Part shown: piece by piece, positions 1-11,218 of the stretch
Position numbering within the stretch: the first letter of the stretch is position 1
How the letters are laid out: the number at the start of each line of letters is the position of its first letter
Assembly: GCA_037074705.1 (NCBI GenBank)
Contig: CM073590.1
Coordinates: forward strand, 90,388,947-90,452,946
Source: Zhengitettix transpicula
Taxonomy: Eukaryota; Arthropoda; Insecta; Orthoptera; Tetrigidae
Direction: 5' to 3'
DNA: 64,000 bases
Made by a program: the position numbers and the translations under genes
Notes under the pieces: generated by a model
Database searches by the model: none
Told to the model about the DNA's origin: nothing
What the model saw: only the letters and a program-made list of their open reading frames with translations

Positions 1-326
1 TGTTTTGAGAGGTGTATGATCCGGGGTCGCAGACCTTGGGCATACGGTAAGAGTTGTCCGATATTACTATTGGAATAGTCGGCCAGCTGCCTCCTAAACT
101 GGTCAAGGCACGGCGAAGGGAAAGCTGCGACCCCAGGGTTTTCCCTGCATTATATTTAGGTGAATTGCCTGGTAGGATCCTTAAACCATAGCCCGGGGGC
201 CCGAGTTAACCCTTGCCTACTTTTCTCTACCCTTCCTCATTCCCCCTTTCAAATCCCTTCCTATGCTATTAAAGGAGAGTTGCCACCATGTGGATTACCC
301 TAATGTAGCCTGTTACCCAAAAAATT
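1..326 (+). repeat. Family A poly(A) retroposon, 5' part outside window
   Basis: GC-richer segment matching the copies at 11219-11762 and 44301-44809: it contains the shared blocks around GGTCGCAGACCTTGGGCATACGG and ends in TGTAGCCTGTTACCC followed by a short A run. About 120 bases are deleted in the middle relative to other copies (junction near 130). The 5' end lies left of the window. The family has no recognisable coding domain; short reading frames on both strands follow from its composition. Confidence 0.8.
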
Positions 327-1433
327 GACGACGTTTTGCACAGCACTTGAATATTTTTGTTATTGCTAAGTACACTGTGCGGATTATTTTAATTTTTTTT
401 TTCTATTTTAAATATCTTATGATAATTATGTCACGTTTGTTCCCGAACGCTACGAACAAATATATTGATTTTAAGCAACTGACCGTCAAAATGGGTTTTA
501 TTTATACTTTTTCAACTGTTAACAATAATGATGATGCTAATAAAATAAAGTTTTGTGTTTCATTTGTTAGTGACTGATATGACTTATATGAGTGTCTATG
601 TAATACTTCATAGAAAATACTTCGCTTTATTGAAGTAACGCGATATTAGTTTTGAACAAAAAACTTCTTTTGTTCCTTCATCAACATGTTGGAATAAGGA
701 CTCTCAAATTTTACAATAAATAGTTATGGCCCTTTTTAACATGAAAACGAAAAGCTGAGTTATGTACAAACGTTTACGTATCCAACAATAGAGCCTTCAT
801 CACTTGTAATTGTCAGCAATGAAGGACTACGTTCTTAATATTTACATCACTTGACAAATAAAGAATAGATATTTGATGCAGACGATATTCATTCCAAATA
901 ATAGGCAGGCTCAAATAATTATATTGATTTGGCATTACCAAGGTATAAATGCTGTTAATATAATTCACTGGGAGTTACGAAATAATGCATTTGCTATCCT
1001 TTTATCTTGAATAGAGTAGTGGTTCTGCATCCAGCTCAAATATACATTTTCTGGAATATCTCGAAATTATGCTCGGCTCCTGACAGCAGCGTAAGATAAA
1101 GTGTGTCTTGTAGAAAAGCTCTTGGGGTTCCACCAAAAGCGACAAAGACGAATTGTTGAGCGTGAGGAATTCGTATAAAATTCACCGTCAGCGAATCGAC
1201 AACAAAACAACGATTTCGCAAATACCAAGTCTCTTCGGGTGCGGATATTACCGTCCTTAGCTTATAATCTTTAGAAGTTTCTTAATTTACCTGACTTGAA
1301 AAGTCAAAGATAGTTTCATAAGTATAACCAAATAAGCAAAATACTCTGAAACTAAACTGGCAAATGTACAAGTTTTAATACAGTTAATAAAAGTATATTA
1401 GCTGTCTCTAACTTAAGTTACCTCACTCACATT
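327..1433. other. AT-rich non-coding stretch
   Basis: No repeat seen elsewhere in the window, no RNA gene and no reading frame with recognisable similarity. Short frames at 347-577 and 1036-1221 have no supporting features. Confidence 0.5.
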
Positions 1434-1933
1434 TTTTAATTTTTTTAAGGATAACAGGCTACATGAGGGTAGTCCAGATGGTGGCAACTCCCCTTTAATA
1501 GAATTGGAAGTGATTTGAAAGGGGGGATGCGGAAGGGTAGAGGAAGGTAGCCAATGTTAACTAGGGGCCACAGGCTATGGTTTAAGGATCCTACCCGGCA
1601 ATTCGCCTAAATGTAATGCAGGGAAATCCCTAAAAACCTGCATCAGGTAGGTCGGGCATTTGGTACTTGTCCCACGCCCTTCCGATGGCGGGAGAGGGGG
1701 TTTCTGTGGGGTCGCAGCTTTCCCATCGCCGTGCCTTGACCGGTTTAGAAGGCAGCTGACCGACTATTCAAATAGGAATAGCGGACAACTCTTACAGTAT
1801 GCCCAAGGTCTGCGACCCCGGAACATACACCTCTCAATGTGGGAACCTTAGTTCAAAAAACCGGAGAGATGTGGAGGCATCCCCAACGGTAGCCAGAGCT
1901 CTCTGGGAAGAATCCTCTCGCAAGTTTCCTTCA
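1434..1933 (-). repeat. Family A poly(A) retroposon, near full length
   Basis: The minus-strand copy runs from the 5' block (GAAGGAAACTTGCGAGAGGA, right end) through the CAGAGAGCTCTGG block to the 3' CTACATGTAGCC-type end and a T run on the plus strand (poly(A) on the minus strand). It is diverged from the 11-kb copies. It lies head-to-head with the next copy, about 35 bases away. Confidence 0.8.
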
Positions 1934-1967
1934 CCAGTAACATTTATTTTTAACAACTTAATCAAGT

Positions 1968-2396
1968 TTTTGAACTAAGTTTCCCACAAGCCGAGGCACC
2001 TCGGCCTGTTTTGAGAGGTGTATGTTCCGCGGTCACAGACCTTGGGCATACGGTAAGAGTTGTTCTTTGTTCCCATTGGAACATTCGGTCAGCTGCCTCC
2101 TAAACTGGTCGAGGTAAGGAGAAGGGAATGCTGCGTCCCCACAGCAAACTCTTCTCCCGCTATCGGAAGGGCGTGGGATAAGTACCCAATGCCCGACCTA
2201 CTTGATGCAGGTTTTTCTAGGGTTTTCCCTGCACTACTTTTAGGCGAATGCCGGTTAGGATCGTTAAACTATAGCCCGGGGGACCTAGTTAACCCTTGGC
2301 TACATTACTCTACCTTTTCAAATCGCTTCCTATGCTATTAAAGGGGAGTTGCCACCATGTGGATTACCGTCATGTAGCCTGTTACCTTAAGAAAAA
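1968..2396 (+). repeat. Family A poly(A) retroposon, 5'-truncated
   Basis: Begins in the TGAACTAAG block, so about 90 bases of the 5' end are missing, and ends in TGTAGCCTGTTACC plus a degenerate A-rich tail. 5' truncation with an intact 3' end fits target-primed reverse transcription. It forms an inverted pair with the minus-strand copy to its left. Confidence 0.8.
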
Positions 2397-3520
2397 ATTA
2401 AATAAATCGTGCAGAATGTATATTATTTAGATATAACAATTCAGTAATGTATTATTATTTAAAAAGTGTTATTCTTAGTAAATAAAGCCAAATATTATCG
2501 ATATAATTAGAGAAATTGTATTGCCTTGTAATTACGAATCAAAAATTCAATTTTATTATTAATAGCGAAAAAAATACAAATTATCACATTGATTGAAAAA
2601 TGAGTGCCTTGGTTGATTATCGTTTTTCTTAAATTAATCGTAAAAATTTCCAAAAACATGCAAAACCGTTTCAGGTTCTGTTTTTTACGTTAGAAACACC
2701 TCAATTTGTTTTCACTTTAATTAGCATTCATGTCGTGAAACTTTTATATTCGTTTTAAGTTTGGACTGTTCTAATTTCTCAAATCTCCGGTTTTGTTCCA
2801 AAACTAACCCGCAGCTTCATGAGGCAACGATGAACTGTAAGTTTTTTGCAAGGTCGGAAGATTGACGAGCTGCCACCGTTTCGCGCAAGAAACGCGGCTT
2901 GAGGTCCAGGGTGCGCGTTCTGGGGTCACTACAAGTGCTGCCAACCAGCCAGTGTTTAATTACTTCCTGACGGCTCGTAGGAGTAAAACGAGCCGTGCTA
3001 GCGTTGACTAAAGAATAAAAAATTGTCAGCCTTAACTGAAGCCTTGCAAGAGAGACAAAAACTGCGATGCCAGGAGAATAATCCAGTTTGTTCTTTTCGG
3101 ATGAGGCATAATGTTTGCACGGAAATGTAATTATAATTTTATATTTATTATTTTATAGAAACATCACCAATAAAAATCAGTTCATAAAATATTGCCTGGA
3201 ACAACAAATACATAAAGAAGATATGAGGATGACTGGCAATAAACATTCATGCTCATGTCTAATGAATTTTCTGTAATTGGTGCACTTCTATCTTTTAACA
3301 TCAATATGATTTTAGACTGGCATCAATCGGAAGTCCTCGACTACAAACGAAATCGCATCTCTTGATGGGTGGTTGACTTTATCGTCGGCGTAGACGTCAG
3401 GGATGAAAATGTTTGTAATTAATTCTAGACTACCGTGAATATGTATTTTTAATCACACAATGTTTAATAAAGATAAAAGAATAAAAGATATTGTAATAAA
3501 CAAATAGATTAATAATTTAA
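2397..3520. other. Non-coding stretch, nothing recognised
   Basis: AT-rich, with one less AT-rich patch at about 2800-3090. I see no open frame of note, no RNA gene and no repeat shared with the rest of the window. Confidence 0.45.
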
Positions 3521-3521
3521 T

Positions 3522-4080
3522 TGTTCACGTTGTAGCTATTTAATGTAATAATTAAATATGATGGTTTAATATAAATGAAAAGCTTATGAACAATTAACAA
3601 ACGGTTCTCTCAGTGCCTTTACTGGGTTTGATAATGAACACAAAAAAAAGATTTAAAATCTTATTAACAAAACAGTTTACAATTTACCCAAACAATATGT
3701 CGATAGAATGAAAGAAATTAAAAGTAAAGAAATTAACTTTGATTGACAATTAAAAGGGAACGAAATCTGACTTTACCCTTTAGCTAATGTTCACAGTTAG
3801 TATAATTAAACTTTGGTTACTCACATATTGTCCGTCTGGTACCAGCATTCTTTGTTTCCCCTACACAACAGGATAAATGCAAATGGTTATTTACACAGAT
3901 TCAAGTTCTCACAGAATTTACAGGCTCACCGGCGAATAGAACGCAGACAAATTTCCGGAGACTTGGACGAACCTCTCCTTGGTCAGCTATCGGATATCGT
4001 CTTCCCCTCAGTGTAAAATTGTTCGAATTTGCCTATTACTGGAACTGATGATTTGCAGATTCTTTGTAGACTTGTACTGT
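3522..4080 (-). mobile_element. Diverged LTR with adjacent primer-site remnant
   Basis: Minus orientation. The LTR 3' terminus TGTAATAATT (plus-strand reading) starts at 3544, and the tRNA-Lys-like box at 3522-3540 (minus strand AATAGCTACAACGTGAACA) lies where a primer-binding site is expected. The GTGCCTTTACTGGGTTTGATAA block near 3610 and the ATTAAATATGATGG block match the LTR at 40901-42088, so this is the same subfamily. A donor-like GTGAGTAACC occurs on the minus strand near 3825. The 5' boundary (right side) is not resolved. Confidence 0.55.
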
Positions 4081-4384
4081 TATTTTTATTGATTTGAAAT
4101 AGACTGCAAGGTATCTCGGCGAAAAATTGTTATAATGTGCCTCCTTTCCTGGCTGGCTGTAGACGTAAAACTGACCTAGAATTTCGTGCGTGCAAACGCC
4201 ATTTCGACTTTTCGACCAAGCAGCCGAGCTCGATTCTCCATTATTGCTTTGTTCGATCAGACCGCTATAATAGATTTATCAAACATTTCAAATTTTATGT
4301 CCAAACAATTACTGGCCTAATTAACTATTGCTACAATATATTTATGATTCCATCACAAATAAAAAAGAATAAAGTCTTCTCTGT

Positions 4385-4499
4385 ATTCTAACCGTGTAAA
4401 CAATTGTATTCGCGACGTTTCAATTACGTTCACTATTGCTGACAATGACAGTGAACGTCATCGAAAAATTGCGAATGCAATTGTTTACACGGTTAGAAT
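4385..4499. repeat. 115-bp imperfect palindrome
   Basis: Two arms of about 55 bases: ATTCTAACCGTGTAAACAAT at 4385 is the exact reverse complement of the sequence ending at 4499, and similarity continues inward through the GTGAACGT/ACGTTCAC blocks to the centre near 4442, with a few mismatches. It could form a long cruciform or hairpin. Either a small foldback/MITE-type element or a junction of inverted duplication; no other copy is in the window. Confidence 0.75.
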
Positions 4500-4616
4500 C
4501 CCGAGAAAACTTCACTCATTCTCTACACCGAGAAAGACTACAATCTGTACAAATGAAAAAGTCAATAAGTTTGTTTTCCATTTCTTTTTTGATCTGAGTG
4601 CATTTCAATCTGCTTC

Positions 4617-4715
4617 TCTTGGTTCTCCAGTCTATTGAGGGCTTTTGCCTACCAGGACGTCCGCCATCCTGTCATCTTTCATTACATTTTCAGGATTTTT
4701 TTGAGTGGCTCGTGG
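4617..4715 (-). repeat. Fragment of tRNA-derived SINE (3' part)
   Basis: Diverged but collinear with the 3' body of the SINEs at 34722-34967 and 52142-52400: shared blocks TTGGNTC, GGGC..TGCCTACC, TGTCATCTTTCAT and GTGGTCAG in the same order. The pol III box region is absent. Confidence 0.45.
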
Positions 4716-4719
4716 TCAG

Positions 4720-5055
4720 AGTAGCAGTAAAACTGTTTCATTGAATCTACAATTTAGTACAAAAGCAGCACAACGTGTTGTTCCAACAAAAATATTTCCG
4801 CACGTTGCCCCCAGTAACATAGTTACGTTTTCATCACAATTGTAAAACAAAACAATTACCGGACTCCTATTAACCTCATCGCCCCTAGAACATATACGAG
4901 AATAGCTGTATGGCGTAAGAAAGGCGCAAGGGTTTTTCACTGTGCGTGACTTATTTTTGAATCTATTAAGATGAGATTAATGTCAAATTAAATTTTTTTC
5001 GTGACTAATACAAATGAATCCCCAGGCAACACCGGGAACCCGGTTAGTATATACT
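4720..5055 (-). repeat. Interspersed repeat family D, minus copy
   Basis: The right end, read on the minus strand, is ACTAACCGGGTTCCCGGTGT, matching the head ACTAGCTGGGTGCCCGGCGT of the repeat at 45311. A head of this kind is familiar from abundant insect interspersed repeats, but I cannot assign a class. It truncates the retroelement remnant to its right. The left boundary is approximate. Confidence 0.45.
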
Positions 5056-5130
5056 ATTTTACTTTTCGTCAGTTGTTATTAATAAGAATAATTAAATCAA
5101 TTAATCAATTTTATTACTTCCCTAATTATT

Positions 5131-5404
5131 CTATTTTCTCCATTCTCTTAAACCTGTCTTTAATTCTGCCATATTTCTTCTGATGTCTTCCCTCATTTTA
5201 TTATTTTCTGCTATGTTTATATCATTTTTCCTATCCAAATCTGCAATATTTCTGTTTGTCTCTTCTATATTTTTATCCCCTTTTGTGATCAAATCCGCTA
5301 TGTTTTTATTTATTTTTCCTTCAATTTTTCCAAATTGTGATTATTTTTCATACTACTTTTTCCAAATACTCTAATATCATCATATGCCGACTATTCCCTC
5401 CCAT
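5131..5404 (-). pseudogene. Remnant of the coiled-coil retroelement protein gene
   Basis: Read on the minus strand from an ATG at 5402-5404, the segment gives MMILEYLEK, then an in-frame stop, and after a frame change KINKNIADL, NRNIADLDRKND, INIAENNKM, RRNMAELK and REWRK before a TAG at 5131-5133. These follow, in the same order, the MMILELLNKN, NKNFADINK, AENNK, VELKAE and REWRN blocks of the 531-residue protein encoded at 60167-61762. The first 60-odd codons and most of the tandem repeats are missing. It is therefore a decayed and internally deleted relative of that gene. Its upstream leader (5405-5651 on the minus strand) also matches the leader at 59926-60166. Confidence 0.8.
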
Positions 5405-5651
5405 ATTTAATTTAAAATCAATTTTATTTTTAAATTAAATCTAACTGACACTTAAAATTTTTTTTAAAATCAAATGCTCTTCTAATCATTTTTCTTTCTT
5501 TTTAATAAACATTAACTTACACACGCATAAATAACATTGCAAAATATTGCATGCACATCTTTCAAATACTATTTTGCACCAATATCCCGTCGTTATCGTC
5601 ACATTTACTTTCTTTCTTTATAATGTTCTATTCTTTATTTACAAGATACGT

Positions 5652-5671
5652 GCCAACACGTTGGAGCGCCA
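5652..5671 (-). promoter_or_regulatory. tRNA-Lys-type primer-binding site
   Basis: Minus strand TGGCGCTCCAACGTGTTGGC, close to the complement of the tRNA-Lys(CTT) 3' end (TGGCGCCCAACGTGGGGC). It follows TTTATTACA (LTR-like end, 5676 onward) by four bases. A second, weaker box TTGATGCCTTAACGTGTGAA lies at 5717-5736 on the same strand. Confidence 0.7.
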
Positions 5672-5810
5672 TAAATGTAATAAACAATAAGAATAGTAGT
5701 TGAAATGGTTTGATTGTTCACACGTTAAGGCATCAAAATGTGGTTACTCAATAATGAAGATAATTAATTAAATTTAATTAATAATTGAAAATTATTTAAT
5801 GAAAGGAGCA

Positions 5811-6629
5811 TGTAATAATAACATTTATTTTATTTAATTAAACAATTAGTGTATTATACACAACTATTTTACATTACAAAACAAATTTACTTGCTGAACT
5901 TTACAACAATTTTATACAAAATGTCCTTTTCTCTTGCCTCAGGGTCTTTATTGGGACTTTTAAATAAAGATCAATTAATTTTACAATTTAATGCTGAAAA
6001 ATATTTTTTTAATAAACTCTCGAAATGTAATCGAATAAAACGAAATTAAATCAAAATCTTACGATATTCTACCTTTTATTAAAGCTTACAATTTTAATTA
6101 TAAATGTTTGTACCGGCACCAGGGCAATTGTAAATATTCTGCAACGCACTTTCACCTCGAACACTTATGAACAGGCCATGTGACCCTGAATTTATTCATT
6201 ATTGTTTGCAAACACTTAAAACTGTTGATCTCTGCCAATTATTTGGAACTTGCGACGGAAACTGGAGACTTCTACCACAAAATCATCAGCCTCTGCTTGC
6301 AGACTGCTAACATAACTCAATGCTCTCGCTTCTGATTTCCAACTCAATTTATTTTAGTTCTGTCCTCGACTGAAATCCTTCGCCAACTGCTAAATTTAAT
6401 TATACTGTACTTCACAGTGTCTCGTAGCTGACTGACAAATTTCAATTCCTTCCGTACTCAGCAAGGTCTCATGGCTGACTAACTACTCCATCAACTTACG
6501 CGCGCTATTGTCTAACAATGTCTTGGTCTGTTCAATATTCTCGACCATTATTGTATCTCTGTGTGATCGCCGGCAAGAATTCAGTTCAATAGTTTCTAAT
6601 TATTAATTATTAATTGCCCTTTTATCATT

Positions 6630-6632
<3 letters not shown>
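5811..6632 (-). mobile_element. LTR of the (AT)n-associated retroelement family
   Basis: Minus orientation, TGTAATAATA at the left end and ATTACA at the right end, followed directly by (AT)n. It contains the CTCAGGGTC box (5938-5946) at the usual distance from the 3' terminus. With the primer site and protein-gene remnant to its left it is the 5' LTR of a decayed minus-strand element. The 135 bases between the LTR end and the primer site are extra relative to the 59-kb element. Confidence 0.7.

Positions 6633-6662
<30 letters not shown>
6633..6662. repeat. (AT)n microsatellite
   Basis: About 15 uninterrupted AT units abutting the LTR end; the insertion target of this LTR family is repeatedly such a tract. 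Confidence 0.95.
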
Positions 6663-6664
<2 letters not shown>

Positions 6665-6833
6665 CTTATAACTTGAATTCTTTAATTATTTACTGAATTA
6701 ACGTTTGCATGCAATTAAATGTCCTTATTAATTTTCTTAATATTTAAAGAAATTTAAATATTACTTTATTTTATGCAATTTAAACCACATTGATGAAATT
6801 TTCAATTTATCAAATTTTATAACATATATATAT

Positions 6834-7890
6834 TGTAATAATTTAAATAAAACTACAAATAATGTCTGAATAAAAGAACTATTACGTGAAAACTACAAAC
6901 AATTTTATTAACAATTTTAATTACATATAATATTTGGTATCTCAGGGTCTTTATCTGGCTTTGATAAATGGGTAAATTTTATACACTCAATTACATTTAG
7001 CTTTTTTAGGTAAATTAATTCGTCTGAACCTCGACGAATTTTGTTGCAGACGAAAATAAGATTAAAGATTGAATTTAAATTAAAGAACTAAACAATTAAA
7101 GAAGTAAACAATTAACGAAGTGAATAATTGAAGAAACGAAATAATTAAAGAACGATCTGACATATCTTTTAAAAAGAGGTTTACAATCAATTTTAGAGTT
7201 TTCTACTTACGGCCGCCCAGGTCACAATTTTTGGGTTTTCGTGCACACGATTTGGGGATATCACTGATTCTACTCATTAGAATTTGAACACACGGTAGTT
7301 GCTCTGGATCTCTGCTATTCTGGAACCTCGATCATCTCACCCTCAGCCAGTTTCCGGACGTAGGTCTCCTCAACGTCTCTCTATGCGAATATTTGCTCAG
7401 TTTGTGAAGCAAAACTTCTGCTTCCAAACTCCGATCTTATAAGTCTCTCTATCAGAACTGGTTACTTGCGTTTTATGTAAACGATTAGCTCGCCGTTGGA
7501 CTTCCTAGATAGCCCTATTCATAATTCTGGATCCACAGATTTTTACTGTTTCTATTTCTCTATGTGGACCGAACTACTATGTCCTATTTCTCGACGTAGA
7601 CTTTTTCTTTCGCGTCTTGCCGCTGACTGAAGATTGCTTTTGAACTGTTCTATGTCCGCTGCTCAACTTTTTATACTGCAAATTTTCTGAATGGATATCT
7701 GCCCGCAACTGTGTCCGCCGTCCAACCAACCAACTTCGTCTCGTAGATTTTGAGCGCGTACACTCTCCTAACTCCAACAATACATTCTTTGTCTCGCCGC
7801 CTTATTCCGGCGTCGGCTTTATATCCAATAATAAGTCCTCTACAATCCAACTTTATAATTATAATAATGGATTAATTACTAATTACTACA
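6834..7890 (-). mobile_element. Solo LTR, minus orientation
   Basis: 1057 bp, TGTAATAATT at the left and AATTACTACA at the right, with AT tracts on both sides. On the minus strand, in order from the right: a TATA-type box near 7820, the GACCTGGGCGGCCGTAAGTA donor-like site (GTAAGT at 7205-7210), and GACCCTGAGAT at 6939-6949. There is no internal region. The segment at 7330-7600 matches the truncated LTR at 35001-35345. Confidence 0.85.
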
Positions 7891-7930
7891 ATATATATAT
7901 ATATATATTTATATATACATATATATATAT
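7891..7930. repeat. AT-rich microsatellite between two opposed LTRs
   Basis: (AT)n with interruptions, separating the 5' ends of two LTRs in opposite orientation. Confidence 0.9.
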
Positions 7931-8866
7931 TGTAGTAATTTGTAATTAAGACATTGTTCTAATTGAAAAGTTGAATTGTAGAGGACCCATTATTAGAGAA
8001 TATAGAGCGGACGCCGCAACAAACCGGCAAGGCAAAGAAAACATTGTTGATGAGTCGAGAAGGTTCTACGCACTCAAAATTTACGAGACGAACAGTACAG
8101 TCGGGCAGCAGACAGCGAATAGTTCAGACGAAAAGTTTTACAGTCGGCAGTCAGAACGAAAGAATGTGGTCCAGTCACAAACATGCTTTCAAATATTAAA
8201 AAGTAAAGCAATATTCAGTCGGCAAGGAGACAGAGCAACTAGTGTGTATTCGGTGGTCGAGCGTAGATTCATCATGCTGTATATAGACAAACCAATTAAG
8301 TCCATTTTCAACTAAAGTCATGAGATCTACAAATCCAGGTTGCAGTAAAGCATCGAGAACCAACCAATTTCTGTTAAACCAACTAACGAACAACGCCAAT
8401 TATAGCCTGTGAACATTTAGAGTCTGTGAGTACTTAGAATCAGTGATGTCCCCAAAATTGTGCACGAAAAGCTAAAAAGAGACCTGGGCGGCCGTAAGTA
8501 GAGAAAAACTTTAAAATCATTTGTAAACCACTTTTAAAAGATAAAAGTCAGATCGTTCTTTAATTATTTAATTATCGATAAAATGAGATCCTTAATTCTA
8601 GATAAAATTGAAATTGTTAAATTCAATCTTCAGTATTACTTCTTCTGCAACAAATTTCGTCTATGTTCAGACGCATAGATTTCCATAAAAAGTAAATGTA
8701 ATTTTGATTATATAAATTCTGCCATTTATCATACCCAGTTCAAGACCCTGAGATCCCAAATATTTTGTGTATTTTATACTTGTTATAAAATTGATAATAA
8801 ATCTTGTTTAATAACTTTCACTTAAGTTCTTCATTTAGAAACGCCACATTCATATTTATTTATAAT
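7931..8866 (+). mobile_element. Solo LTR, plus orientation, 3' end cut by family A
   Basis: Begins TGTAGTAATT directly after an AT tract. It carries a TATA-like GAATATAGAGCG near 8000, the GGCCGTAAGTA donor-like site (GTAAGT at 8494-8499), GACCCTGAGAT at 8744-8754 and AATAAA near 8800. The expected AATTATTACA end is missing because a family A copy begins here. It is closely related to the LTR at 33767-34711. The reading frame at 7971-8315 is part of the LTR and not a gene. Confidence 0.85.
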
Positions 8867-9336
8867 TTTTTTTTTTAAGGCAACAGGCTACATGAGGGTG
8901 ATCCACATTGGGCAACACCCCTTTAATAGCATAGAAAGGGATTAGAAAGGGGGGATGCGGAAGGGTAGAGGAAGGTAGCCAAGGGTTAACTAGGGCCCCC
9001 GGGCTATGGTTTAAGGATCCTACCCGGCATTCGCCTAAAGAAATGCAGGGAAAACCCTAGAAAAACCTGCATCGGGTAGGTCGGGCATTGGGTACTTGTC
9101 CCACGCCCTTCCGATAGCGGGAGAGGAGTTTGCTGTGGGGACGCAGCATTCCCTTCTCCGTGCCTCGACCAGTTTAGGAGGCAGCTGGCCGACTATTCCA
9201 ATAGGAATAGCGGACAACTCTTGCCGTATGCCCAAGGTCTGCGACCCCGGAACATACACCTCTTAAAACAGACCGAGGTGCCTCGGCATGTGGGAACCTT
9301 AGTTCAAAAAAACCAGAGAGATGTGAGAGCATCCCC
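8867..9336 (-). repeat. Family A poly(A) retroposon, 5'-truncated
   Basis: Minus-strand copy with the T run (poly(A) complement) at 8867-8876. It ends at the right in the GATGTGAGAGCATCCCC block and so lacks about 60 bases of the 5' end. It is inserted at the 3' edge of the plus-strand LTR. Confidence 0.85.
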
Positions 9337-9654
9337 TGTATGAAGGCTTCCTTTTCTATTTATACATATATATATATGTATCAATTATCTTAAACACATG
9401 AGGGATATATTGAAATTACTTAAATACAATTAAATGGACCATGTAAAAATATGTAAACCCTAATTTAATTTAATTTAATTTAAAACCAATTAATTATATA
9501 TTTTTTTAATAAATTATAAACCAAATCTTAGTTACAGTTTAAATTATATAAATTAAATTAAATTCCTCGTATCACTCGCCATTATTTATTTATCTTATAA
9601 AATTCTTCAGTTGATGCATTTCTTTGCGCTGCGTATATTTTAAAGCATAAATTT

Positions 9655-9827
9655 TTCATTTATCTGAATTAAATTTTAATCCCGTTCATAATATTAAATT
9701 TCTAGAAAACCTGAGTTTGTCTTAGCTTTTTGGATATAATTTCATTTATCTGAATTAAATTTTTATCCCGTTCATAATATTAAATTTCTAGAAAAACCTT
9801 AGTTTGTCTTAGCTTTTTGGATATAAT
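9655..9827. repeat. Tandem duplication, 86-bp unit
   Basis: Two adjacent near-identical units (9655-9740 and 9741-9827), each starting TTCATTTATCTGAATTAAAT and ending TTTTTGGATATAAT, with only a few differences. The rest of 9337-10560 is AT-rich with nothing recognised, except a GC-richer stretch near 10360-10560. Confidence 0.9.
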
Positions 9828-10663
9828 CTTGAATAAATAGATTTACCTCTTTTATATTTGATTCTAGAATATTTCCCCGAGCGTTCTGGGGAAAAAATTA
9901 ATAAAATTGATATTGACCCTTCCCAGAATCTTAACATCAATATTGTAGTTCATGCTGCATAATGTATTATTTCTTTGAAGTATATTTATTTTTATACTAG
10001 TTTTTTTAAATAAAATAATTTATTTGACCAATTACAAAATTATGTACTGGCACATATGTCACATTAAGTAACTTTAATAAGTCTAATTTTTCGTCAGATG
10101 TATAAAAAATGTCTATTAAAATCAAATGAATCCTATTTCTGTGAATTGATTGATCACAATTTAGGAAACACAATAAAAAATGAAGACGCTCCTTCACAAT
10201 TCCTCGCCATTTTGGGGCGATTGTGGTCCTCCGTTTATTTTATCCAGTTAAGCAAAAAAAAATTACCAACCTATCTCTAAGTTGTTTCCAAACTCCTTAC
10301 AGATATTACACTTAATTATAATATAATAATTTTAGTAATAATAATAATATAAAGTATTTTATCCGCGGTCCCTCCACGCAACCGTTTTAGGGCTGCGCGA
10401 AGCCAAGTCGGCGAGTTGCGCGGGCTGAAAAGTACCAATTATTTGTCAAGACTCAAGAAAAAACGGCACCTTTGAGAGGCCGGTGGGATATGGATTTTGG
10501 TGTGAAGGAATTGGATCGGAGGGACGCAACCGTGAGTTACTAGGGCCACTCGACTACATTTAGCCTTTGACGCAGGAAAACACTAGAAAACCTGCACCAA
10601 GTAGGACGGTATAATTGTGTATTTGGACTGATGGTATAAGACAAGGTTTCTGAAACAGAAAAG

Positions 10664-11176
10664 TTTTTTTTTTTTGGGGGGGGGGGGGGTAAGAGGCTAC
10701 ATGAGGGTAATCCACATAGGGGGGATGCGGAAGGGTATAGGAAGGTAGCCAAGGGTTAACTACGGCTCCCGGGCTATAGTTTAAGGATCCTACCCGGCAT
10801 TCGCCTAAAAGTAATGCAGGGAAAAGCCTAAAAAAACCTGCATCAGGTAGATCGGGCATTGGGTACTTGTCCCACGCCCTTCCGATGGCAGGAGAGGGGT
10901 TTTCTGTGGGGTCGCTGCTTTCCCATCGCCGTGCCTTGACCGGTTTAGGAGGCAGATGGCCGACTATTCAAATAGGAATAGCGGACAACTCTTACCGTAT
11001 GCCCAAGGTCTACGACCCCGGAACATACACCTCTCAAAACAGGCCGAGGTACCTCGGCATATGGTAACCTTAGTTCAAAAAAACCAGAGAGATGTGAAGG
11101 CATCCCCAAAGGTAGCCTCCGCCAAAGCTCTCTGGGAAGGTTCACCTGTGACAGAATTCTCTCGCAGGCTTCCTTC
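10664..11176 (-). repeat. Family A retroposon with T12G14 tail (plus fragment at 10568)
   Basis: Minus-strand copy extending to the 5' block (AGGCTTCC at the right end). Its tail, read on the plus strand, is twelve T followed by fourteen G; on the minus strand this is a C run followed by an A run, unlike the plain poly(A) of other copies. About 30 bases are deleted after the 3' end block. A 35-base shard of the same family lies at about 10568-10606 (GCAGGAAAACACTAGAAAAC). Confidence 0.85.
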
Positions 11177-11218
11177 GGGGCCCTCTGCTGAAATTCCGAG
11201 CGTCTTATATACCTTTTT
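11177..11218 (-). mobile_element. LTR shard split by family A insertions
   Basis: GAGCGTCTTATATACC matches the TATA region of the minus LTR at 39620-39640 (GAGCGTCTTATATCAG). The continuation of this LTR is at 12324-12531, so the two family A copies between them are inserted into it. Confidence 0.55.

Noticed and set aside
7971..8315. 114-codon frame as a possible gene
   Set aside because: Lies wholly inside a solo LTR; the homologous LTR at 33767-34711 has a frame of different content because of indels.
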